A DNA stretch of 11,886 nt, taken from positions 1-11,886 of the forward strand of contig DLEF01000048.1 in the NCBI GenBank assembly GCA_002481545.1, given 5' to 3'. The DNA comes from Cyanobacteria bacterium UBA7753. GTDB taxonomy: Bacteria > Cyanobacteriota > Vampirovibrionia > Gastranaerophilales > Gastranaerophilaceae. Shown in pieces: positions 5,930 to 11,197 of this stretch; the first letter of the stretch is position 1; each line of letters opens with the position of its first letter. The notes beneath the pieces were generated by a model. It saw only the letters and a list, made by a program, of their open reading frames with translations. It made no database searches and was not told where the DNA came from. The position numbers and the translations under genes were made by a program.

Positions 5930-6307
5930 ATGAACGAAATTGGAAAGTCTGATTTGAACATCACACAGCCGGTGTTAAAGAACGTACAACCGGAAGCAAA
6001 GTCTGAACCTAAAGATGTTGCACCTCAGGCAGAAGTAAAAGATTATAAAGAAGCTGCCGCTGCACCGGGCGCAGAAGCCGCAGGTAGAGCAATGGTATCT
6101 ATGAGCAAGGCTAACAAAGCTGATGCCGTAGCTAAAGCAGGCAGTGTTAATAAAACGGATAATATCGAAAACGATATTAACGCTATTATCAAAAACCCTC
6201 AATTGGCAGAAGATTCCGACAAGATGTTCGATGCTGCAGAAAAAGCAGGAGTTCCTTATCCTCAAGCTGCAACCTTCGCTACTACGGAATTAACTCCGGC
6301 TAAGTAA
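5930..6307 (+). CDS. Ala/Lys-rich small protein of unknown function
   Basis: This encodes 125 aa. AGACAGG, about 6 nt before the ATG, is a fair ribosome-binding site. There is no signal peptide, cysteine or tryptophan. Residues 1-45 are Pro/Glu/Lys-rich and look disordered, residues 45-75 are an Ala-rich stretch, and residues 78-125 look folded: a helix (NDINAIIKNPQLAEDSDKMFDAAEKAG), then PYPQAATFATTEL. I know of no family. It stands alone, with its own regulated-looking promoter and its own terminator, so it is probably expressed under a specific condition. Codon use resembles that of neighbouring core genes (many GCT, GCA and AAA codons), giving no sign of recent transfer. Confidence 0.7.
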   Translation: MNEIGKSDLNITQPVLKNVQPEAKSEPKDVAPQAEVKDYKEAAAAPGAEAAGRAMVSMSKANKADAVAKAGSVNKTDNIENDINAIIKNPQLAEDSDKMFDAAEKAGVPYPQAATFATTELTPAK

Positions 6308-6333
6308 GGTTTTAATTAACAATTTGTACCGTT

Positions 6334-6372
6334 AAGAGAATGTTCGATTTGATTGTCGGACATTCTCTTTTT
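6334..6372 (+). terminator. Rho-independent terminator after the 125-aa gene
   Basis: AAGAGAATGTTCGA (from 6334) pairs with TCGGACATTCTCTTT (6356-6370), a stem of at least 13 bp with one G-T pair and an 8-nt loop. The right arm ends in five T. Confidence 0.85.
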
Positions 6373-6393
6373 GTGTAGAATAAAAACACAAGC

Positions 6394-6454
6394 GTCATTC
6401 TGAACTTGTTTCAGAATCTTGTTGTTACAGGCGCTGAAATAAATTCGGCATGAC
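6394..6454. repeat. Dispersed palindromic repeat (GATTCTGAA family), inverted pair
   Basis: The left copy (6394-6419) is, on the minus strand, AGATTCTGAAACAAGTTCAG followed by AATGAC. The right copy (6431-6454, plus strand) is a diverged CTGAAATAAATTCGGCATGAC. The two form an inverted repeat. The same two sub-types recur in direct orientation at 11076-11175. It separates a terminator from the nuclease gene and codes for nothing. Confidence 0.75.
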
Positions 6455-6478
6455 ACAATATAAGGCGGGAAGGTTATC

Positions 6479-7117
6479 ATGAATGATTTGAATATTGTTT
6501 ATTCTAATATGCTTCAAATATTTTCGGATTGCTCAATGAAATTTTATTGGAAATATTCCAAGCAGATTTCATATCCCGTGCTTGATAAAAACTTTGTTGT
6601 CGGGAAAAATATCCATGCTCTTGCCTCTTATTACCTAAAAGGTGAAAATATCAGCAAAATGGAAACGGCACTAACCCCGAGAGAGCAGGAGTTTTGGGAA
6701 TATTTAAAAACAAATAAATATTTTAATCTCACTCCAATAGGAACAGAAAAAAACATTTTGAAACGTCTGGGTAAATATTGGCTCGGCGGGAGATTGGACG
6801 CTATCGTCAAATCCGGCGAAAATGTCTATATTTTGGACTACAAAACAGGCGGAGTAAAACCCGACATGACATATAATTGGCAGACAATGATATATTGCCT
6901 TTTGTGCGAGGATTTGCTGAAAGAGTATAAGGCACTGTCTTTTGTTTATATCGATTTGAAGAACAAACAAGAGGTAAAAATCGATTTTAATGCGGATTTA
7001 AAGCAGGAGTATGAAAAGAGACTGATAAAAGTTTGTGATGAAATAAATGAGTTTAACCCTAAAAAATTCCAAAAGCCCGCGTCCTGCAATTGCGAATACG
7101 ACAAAATCTGCGAATAA
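6479..7117 (+). CDS. PD-(D/E)XK nuclease superfamily protein, RecB/Cas4-like, stand-alone
   Basis: This encodes 212 aa. Motifs of a RecB-type nuclease fold appear in order: GKNIHALA (His46), GGRLDAIV (Asp107), ILDYKTG (Asp120, Lys122) and QTMIYCLL (Gln135, Tyr139). These are the metal-binding and catalytic residues of the PDDEXK_1 family that cuts single-stranded or broken DNA ends. Cys18 (FSDCSMKFYWKY) and Cys203, Cys205 and Cys211 (CNCEYDKIC) match the one-plus-three cysteine layout that holds an iron-sulfur cluster in AddB and Cas4, although the first pair is CxC rather than CxxC. No helicase, Cas1/2 or CRISPR array is present. The start is ATG 6479 with GGGAAGG (6467-6473). A role in DNA repair is likely; the exact partner is unknown. 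Confidence 0.85.
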   Translation: MNDLNIVYSNMLQIFSDCSMKFYWKYSKQISYPVLDKNFVVGKNIHALASYYLKGENISKMETALTPREQEFWEYLKTNKYFNLTPIGTEKNILKRLGKYWLGGRLDAIVKSGENVYILDYKTGGVKPDMTYNWQTMIYCLLCEDLLKEYKALSFVYIDLKNKQEVKIDFNADLKQEYEKRLIKVCDEINEFNPKKFQKPASCNCEYDKICE

Positions 7118-7142
7118 CGGTGTAATATAAACGTTAATTTAA

Positions 7143-7333
7143 GTGTCATTGCGAAATAGCAAAAGGTTTTGCTATTGAAGCAATCCGGCCGATTTTTCGT
7201 TACATATCAAATTAGGTTAACCTATTATTTAAATGTTAAGACGAGTTAGCTGGATTTACCTCTCAGAAACAATTCACCGGATTGTTTCTTCGGCAGAGCG
7301 CGTGTCAAGCCTTTGCCACGCTCGCAATGACAC
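7143..7333. repeat. 191-bp palindromic element with GTGTCATTGCGA ends
   Basis: Terminal arms GTGTCATTGCGA (7143-7154) and TCGCAATGACAC (7322-7333) are perfect complements. Inside are AATAGCAAAA/TTTTGCTATT (7155-7176, 10 bp), a long-range pair GAAGCAATCCGG with CCGGATTGTTTC (7177-7188 with 7277-7288), which competes with a local hairpin GAAACAAT/ATTGTTTC (7265-7288), and AGGTTAACCT (7213-7222). No reading frame or transposase is present. It fills most of the 363-nt gap between the nuclease and folK. Positions 7334-7444 are AT-rich and hold nothing I can name. Confidence 0.75.
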
Positions 7334-7444
7334 ACACATTAAAGTGATATTTCTTTTGTTAAAATTTCATGGATAATAGAAAAATCAAGAATAACAGGTT
7401 TCATAATATATATTATAACTTTGTATATTAATAATGCTATTTCC

Positions 7445-7474
7445 TTGACTATAGGTGTATATTGGTTGTAAAAT
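7445..7474 (+). promoter_or_regulatory. folK promoter placing transcription start at the ATG
   Basis: TTGACT (7445-7450), 18 nt, then TAAAAT (7469-7474). Six bases separate the -10 from the ATG at 7481, so the predicted start site falls on or next to the A of ATG. There is no Shine-Dalgarno in this stretch. Confidence 0.65.
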
Positions 7475-7480
7475 TTATTT

Positions 7481-7999
7481 ATGGCATTAGTATATTTAAG
7501 TTTAGGTTCAAATTTAGGTGACAGAGTCGGCTATGTGCAGCAGGCGGTCAGTTTGTTGTCGGGGGACGACAATATCAAGCTTGTTGCGACATCATCGTTT
7601 TATGAAACAGAGCCGTGGAACTTCAAAACCGATAACTGGTTTGTAAACGCAATTATTGCGATTTCGACCACGTACGAGCCTATGGAGCTTTTGCATGTAT
7701 GCCATAGAATAGAAAACCAACTCGGTCGTGACAGAAAAAATGAATCAGGCTATAACGACAGAACAATCGATATAGATATTGTTTTCTATGACGATAAGAT
7801 TATCAATGAAACCGATGAGAATGGAAATAATTTAACCATTCCGCACCCTCTTATGCACGAAAGAGCATTTATGCTTGTGCCTATGCTAGAGGTTGCACCG
7901 TCGTTTGTTCACCCTGTTTTGAACAAGACCGTGACGGAAATTTATGACGAACTCGACGAGCCTGAGTCGGTATATTTGTATGGAACAAGAATTGTCTAA
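7481..7999 (+). CDS. folK: 6-hydroxymethyl-7,8-dihydropterin pyrophosphokinase
   Basis: FolK (172 aa) transfers pyrophosphate from ATP to 6-hydroxymethyl-7,8-dihydropterin in the cytosol, the step before dihydropteroate synthase in folate synthesis. The sequence shows the opening GSNLGDR (9-15), the FYETEPW pterin loop (40-46), RDRKNESGYNDRTIDIDIVF with the two Mg-binding aspartates Asp97 and Asp99, and PHPLMHERAFMLVPMLEVAP (121-140). Length is normal. No folB or folP lies beside it, so this is an isolated folate gene. The ATG lacks a Shine-Dalgarno and is probably read from a leaderless mRNA. The end overlaps the next gene by 20 nt. Confidence 0.96.
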   Translation: MALVYLSLGSNLGDRVGYVQQAVSLLSGDDNIKLVATSSFYETEPWNFKTDNWFVNAIIAISTTYEPMELLHVCHRIENQLGRDRKNESGYNDRTIDIDIVFYDDKIINETDENGNNLTIPHPLMHERAFMLVPMLEVAPSFVHPVLNKTVTEIYDELDEPESVYLYGTRIV

Positions 8000-9140
8000 C
8001 ATCGGGATTATAGGGGGCGGACCTGCGGGCTCTGCTTGTGCATATTTTATCAATCAAATGAACCCCGATTTGAAAGTATCCGTTATTGATACAAATCCTA
8101 TGCGGACTATTCTGCCTACAGGCGGAGGCAGATGTAACCTCGGGTTTGCGGAGTTTAACTTTAAAGATTTGGCGAAAAACTACCCGCGGGGTGAAAAGTT
8201 TTTATATTCGGTTTTCTCCAAGTTCTCTACTGCCGATACCGTCGATTTGTTTTCCGAACTTGGGATTGAAACGTACATCCAAGAGGATATGAGGATATTC
8301 CCGACTTCCAACAGCTCACAAGAAGTCAGAGATAAGTTCTTAAAAAGATTATATGCAAAAAACAGGGTTATTAAGGAAAACGCACTAAGGATAGAGCGAT
8401 TAGACAACGGTTTTAGAGTCATTACGGATATGGGCTCGTATGATTTTGACAAACTCGTTGTCGCGACGGGCGGACATAGCGGATACGATATGATAAAACG
8501 CCTCGGGGTTGAGATTGTGCCTCTCGTTCCTTCTCTGGTCGGACTTGTGACAAAAGAAAACTTTGCCTCAATCAAAGGTGTGGCATTAAAAGATGTTTAT
8601 AATAAAGAGACCGGCATGACGGGTGATATGTTGTTCACTCATTTCGGGGTGTCGGGACCGCTCATTTATAAAATATCTTCTGTTTTTGCAAGAAAAGATA
8701 TGCCGTATAGTTTAACATTCGATTTATGCCAAGGGTTAGAGGATTTGCAGGGTATTATGAACGACAACCCGCATAAATATATCAAGAATTTGCTGTCCGA
8801 GTATCTTCCTCACTCACTTGTTGAGTTTATTCTCAATCAGACGAGCATAAATGCGGACACCAAGGCGCATATGATAAACGGCAAAATGCGGGACGGGATT
8901 TTGGATAAGATTCATAATTTCACTGTCAGCGTAAAATCGACTAAGAAGGACGGTGAAACGGTCACGGCAGGAGGAGTCGATTTAAACAAAGTTAATTCTA
9001 AAACTATGGAATACAGAGATATTCCGAACTTATATTTTATAGGAGAAATCCTTGATATTGACGGGTTCTGCGGAGGGTTCAACCTGCAAAATTGCTGGTC
9101 TACGGCATATGTGTGCGCAAAAGGAATAACTGCCGATTAG
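7980..9140 (+). CDS. HI0933/YhiN-family FAD-dependent oxidoreductase
   Basis: This encodes 386 aa from ATG 7980. The family is a two-domain flavoprotein often annotated as aminoacetone oxidase or NAD(P)/FAD-dependent oxidoreductase; its physiological substrate is not settled. Visible motifs are the dinucleotide-binding GGGPAG (12-17), GGGRCNLG (48-55), which is a hallmark of this family, VVATGGHSGYDMIKRLG, LFTHFGVSGPLIYKIS, TAGGVDLNKVNSKTME, and the closing LYFIGEILDIDGFCGGFNLQNC that contacts FAD. The reading frame is also open from an ATG at 7944, but that adds 12 unlike residues ahead of the nucleotide-binding strand. Neither start has a strong ribosome-binding site. Overlap with folK implies translational coupling. 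A short hairpin (GGTTTTAG/CTAAAACC, 9148-9167) follows the TAG. Confidence 0.9.
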   Translation: MEQELSNIGIIGGGPAGSACAYFINQMNPDLKVSVIDTNPMRTILPTGGGRCNLGFAEFNFKDLAKNYPRGEKFLYSVFSKFSTADTVDLFSELGIETYIQEDMRIFPTSNSSQEVRDKFLKRLYAKNRVIKENALRIERLDNGFRVITDMGSYDFDKLVVATGGHSGYDMIKRLGVEIVPLVPSLVGLVTKENFASIKGVALKDVYNKETGMTGDMLFTHFGVSGPLIYKISSVFARKDMPYSLTFDLCQGLEDLQGIMNDNPHKYIKNLLSEYLPHSLVEFILNQTSINADTKAHMINGKMRDGILDKIHNFTVSVKSTKKDGETVTAGGVDLNKVNSKTMEYRDIPNLYFIGEILDIDGFCGGFNLQNCWSTAYVCAKGITAD

Positions 9141-9151
9141 GTTTATAGGTT

Positions 9152-9464
9152 TTAGTTCTCTAAAACCATAACTATTTTGTAGATTGTATCTAATAAGTGC
9201 TCATTTTTGCTCAATCGCGCAATTATTTGGGCAAGGGCGTCTTCTTTGTTTATGTTTGAAAATTCAAAATCAAACAGAACTTTTGGGTTAACATCCAATG
9301 CGGTGCAGAGCTTTTCGAGAGTTTCGGCGGAGACAAAATTGTTGCCGAGCTCTATTTGGCTCAAACTTTTGGGTGAAATATCAAGCTTTTCTGAGAGAGT
9401 CTCTTGCGTGAATGAATGTTTTAAGCGCAGTTCTTTAATTTTTTGTCCTAATTTTTATATTCAT
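9152..9464 (-). pseudogene. XRE-family helix-turn-helix regulator broken by a 1-nt frameshift
   Basis: On the minus strand, AAGGTG (9476-9471) sits 6 nt before ATG (9464-9462), a convincing start. From that ATG the frame reads nine codons and hits TAA. The frame one base further on gives a perfect XRE start (LGQKIKELRLKHSFTQETLS, then EKLDISPKSLSQIELG) followed by 70 more residues to TAA at 9152. Removing one A from the run of five at 9456-9452 restores MNIKLGQKIKELR and a 103-aa protein. The span is 313 nt, not a multiple of three. The DNA-binding domain occupies residues 5-65, and the tail is short and helical. It is either a real loss-of-function indel in a homopolymer or a sequencing or assembly error. 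An internal TTG start at 9364 would lack the first helices, so I do not favour it. Confidence 0.7.
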
Positions 9465-9504
9465 AAGTAACACCTTAGTATATTCACAATTAGAGTTGCA
9501 CCCA

Positions 9505-9533
9505 TTGACAGTAGAATTTATCTATTGTAAATT
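9505..9533 (+). promoter_or_regulatory. Promoter for the rightward XRE regulator
   Basis: A perfect TTGACA (9505-9510), a 17-nt spacer and TAAATT (9528-9533) face right. Exactly six bases later is an ATG (9540) that opens only a 15-codon frame (MEFKIEKSLYNSILS), out of frame with the regulator. A second -10, TATAAT (9567-9572), lacks a clear -35. Confidence 0.5.
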
Positions 9534-9546
9534 GATATTATGGAAT

Positions 9547-9582
9547 TTAAAATAGAAAAGTCCTTGTATAATTCTATTTTAA
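9547..9582. promoter_or_regulatory. Perfect 11-bp inverted repeat, candidate operator
   Basis: TTAAAATAGAA (9547-9557) and TTCTATTTTAA (9572-9582) are exact complements with a 14-nt spacer, and the TATAAT at 9567-9572 touches the right arm. In this control region between two XRE genes, the simplest reading is an operator for one or both regulators. In RNA it could also form a hairpin just upstream of the start codon. Confidence 0.5.
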
Positions 9583-9606
9583 GTTAGAAAAAATAATATT
9601 AGCAAG

Positions 9607-9960
9607 ATGGCGGATGGTAAAATGTCGGAGAAAAAAATAAATATTCACAACTTGGGCAGTTTAATCAGACTAAACAGGAAGGAATTGCATTTGACACAAT
9701 CCGAAGTGGCTGAAAAAGTGGGGGTTACTACACAGCATTATTCCAGAATAGAGCGTGGCGAATACATTCCCAGTCTGCAAACATTTTTGAAAATTGTAGA
9801 GGTCTTGGGGTTGAATCTTTCGGAATTGAAGATAAAAGATGAGAATAAAATTTCTGCAACAATGTACGAAATTTTGAGATTACTTGAAGATTTCAACAAT
9901 ACTCAACAAAAAGCGGTGCTGTCGTTTTTAAAGACGATGCAAACGGTGCAAACTGCGTAG
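9607..9960 (+). CDS. XRE-family helix-turn-helix transcriptional regulator
   Basis: This encodes 117 aa from the ATG at 9607. An ATG at 9622 (112 aa), with GGCGGATGG just upstream, is at least as likely because 9607 has no Shine-Dalgarno. The HTH domain covers about residues 15-72: LGSLIRLNRKELHLTQSEVA, then EKVGVTTQHYSRIERGEYIP and LQTFLKIVEVLGLNLSEL, a complete Cro/C1-type five-helix pattern. Residues 75-117 form a helical tail (TMYEILRLLEDFNNTQQKAVLSFLKTM), probably for dimerisation. It is divergent from the broken XRE gene and preceded by a strong promoter and inverted repeat, which suggests autoregulation. Its target is unknown. Phage- or element-derived origin is possible, but no other phage gene is visible. 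Confidence 0.88.
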   Translation: MADGKMSEKKINIHNLGSLIRLNRKELHLTQSEVAEKVGVTTQHYSRIERGEYIPSLQTFLKIVEVLGLNLSELKIKDENKISATMYEILRLLEDFNNTQQKAVLSFLKTMQTVQTA

Positions 9961-10014
9961 CCGTGTATCTGCCGAGCAAAACAGTTAAGTATTGTTTTGA
10001 GAGAGGGGATAGAA

Positions 10015-10130
10015 GTAGGGTAGACTTCAGTCTGCCGAACATTGAAAGCAAAAGAAAGAATTGTAGGGTGCAATTTTTTGCACCAATGACAAATAAAAAT
10101 GTAGGGTGTGGTCACTAACGCACCAACGCA
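10015..10130. repeat. Three head-to-tail GTAGGGT hairpin units
   Basis: Three units start with GTAGGGT and form a hairpin closed by GG...CC: unit 1 (10015-10040) GGTAGACT/AGTCTGCC; unit 2 (10063-10090) GGTGCAA/TTGCACC; unit 3 (10101-10130) GGTGTG/CGCACC. Units 2 and 3 are followed by CAA. The flanks (GTAGGG and CCRA) stay alike while the stem interior changes with base pairing kept. A fourth relative lies at 11111-11138. The stretch 9961-10149 codes for nothing else. Confidence 0.65.
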
Positions 10131-10149
10131 AAACAAATAAGGGGAAGGT

Positions 10150-11100
10150 TTGAGCTTTAAGGAGAAAATATTTTCAATAAAAGATTACAATGAAACGCAT
10201 AGGATAATGCGTTTATTCGGCTTTAAAATAAAATATTTGAAGAGTGAATATGCCTGAAAGAAACGCAAGAACCATTTTTATTATTACAAATACAGGAATA
10301 TAGATATAACGACACTACCTCCTGCGACGGGGCAACTGAGAGACATACAGCTTGCAAATCTCGCTTTGCTCAAAGAATTGGACTATGTATGCAAACAAAA
10401 TGGTCTTACGTATTGGTTAGATGGTGGAACCTTGATAGGGGCGGTAAGACATAAAGGTTTTATCCCTTGGGATGATGACATAGATACGGCAATGCCGAGA
10501 GAAGATTATGAAAAGGTTATTGACGCTTTTCAAAGGAGTTCAAGAAATCCTGATATCTTAGCAGGACTGACTCAAGACCAAAACAATAATTGCATTATCA
10601 AAGTACAGCATAAAAGATGTCCGTATTTGTTTGTGGATATTTTTCCTTGGGATAACTACGGTGATTGTTTGACGACAGCGGAACAGATAAAGAAAACAAA
10701 GAGAATAAAAGAGATAAGGAAAAGATTCAAAAAACTGCAAATAGATAGGGAAGAATTAAAGCAGAAGTTAAATCGAACAATGGACGAAGAGATTTTGACG
10801 CATAAACAAACCACGCAGAGTGATTATGTGTGGGGGATAGACTATAACCACCAGTGGAAGAATTGGTTCACGAGGTACGACGTAGTGAATCCTTTAAAAA
10901 CGATAAGTTTTGAGGGAGTCGAGTTTCCGTGTATGAATAATCCTGATGCGTTTTTGACGAGGGTATACGGGGATTATATGTCCTATCCGCCGAGAATAAC
11001 AATAGGGCACGCAATGAATTTGAAACTGAGTAAAGAAGAAAAAGAGGTAATAAATAAACTAAAAAATAAAAATAAAGATTCTGAAACGAGTTCAGAATGA
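10150..11100 (+). pseudogene. LicD-family phosphotransferase gene interrupted by an in-frame TGA
   Basis: A continuous frame from TTG 10150 (AAGGGG at 10139-10144, 5 nt away) gives a typical LicD-like N-terminus (SFKEKIFSIKDYNETHRIMR, FGFKIKYLKSEYA), then TGA at 10255-10257 (codon 36), then continues intact to TGA at 11098-11100, 316 codons in all. After the stop come LRDIQLANLALLKELDYVC and the LicD signature DGGTLIGAVRHKGFIPWDDDID (residues 91-112; Asp-rich metal site). LicD proteins transfer phosphocholine or similar groups from CDP-alcohols to surface glycans. A TTG at 10366 could restart translation but would cut into the first conserved helix. One substitution (for example CGA to TGA) explains the break. 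The last seven codons lie in a dispersed repeat. A cytidylyltransferase gene follows. Confidence 0.7.
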
Positions 11101-11175
11101 CACAGAACGGGTAGAGTGTGGTCACCACCACACCAACGAAAACGAAGGAGATTCTGAAATAAATTCAGAATGACA
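11076..11175. repeat. Composite repeat: two GATTCTGAA palindromes flanking a GTAGAGTGTGG hairpin
   Basis: Two 27-bp direct copies (11076-11102 and 11149-11175) share AGATTCTGAAA...TTCAGAATGACA and differ at three central positions (CGAG versus TAAA type). Each is a hairpin with 8-bp arms ATTCTGAA/TTCAGAAT. Between them, 11111-11138 is a member of the GTAGGGT hairpin family, with stem GTGTGGT/ACCACAC. The first copy supplies the 3' end and stop codon of the licD frame. The same palindrome family occurs at 6394-6454. Confidence 0.75.
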
Positions 11176-11197
11176 AATAAAAACTTAACGAAAGATT

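Noticed and set aside
7944..7979. Earlier ATG for the HI0933-type flavoprotein
   Set aside because: It adds residues not expected before the dinucleotide-binding strand and deepens the overlap with folK. It cannot be fully excluded because neither start has a good ribosome-binding site.
9364..9470. Short XRE fragment (70 aa from TTG 9364) as a complete gene
   Set aside because: It would lack the first two helices of the HTH domain, while the upstream bases encode those helices perfectly one frame away behind a good Shine-Dalgarno and ATG.
9977..9999. Terminator after the XRE gene (CAAAACA/TGTTTTG)
   Set aside because: The 7-bp stem is AT-rich, has a 9-nt loop, and is followed by GAGAGAGG rather than T.
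10015..10130. CRISPR array
   Set aside because: The GTAGGGT units are short, irregularly spaced hairpins with variable stems, not identical repeats with uniform spacers, and no cas genes are present.
10255..10257. TGA as a recoded sense codon (Gly or Trp)
   Set aside because: No other gene in the window has an internal TGA, and the tryptophans I checked are all TGG, so wholesale recoding is not supported. A single nonsense change is simpler.
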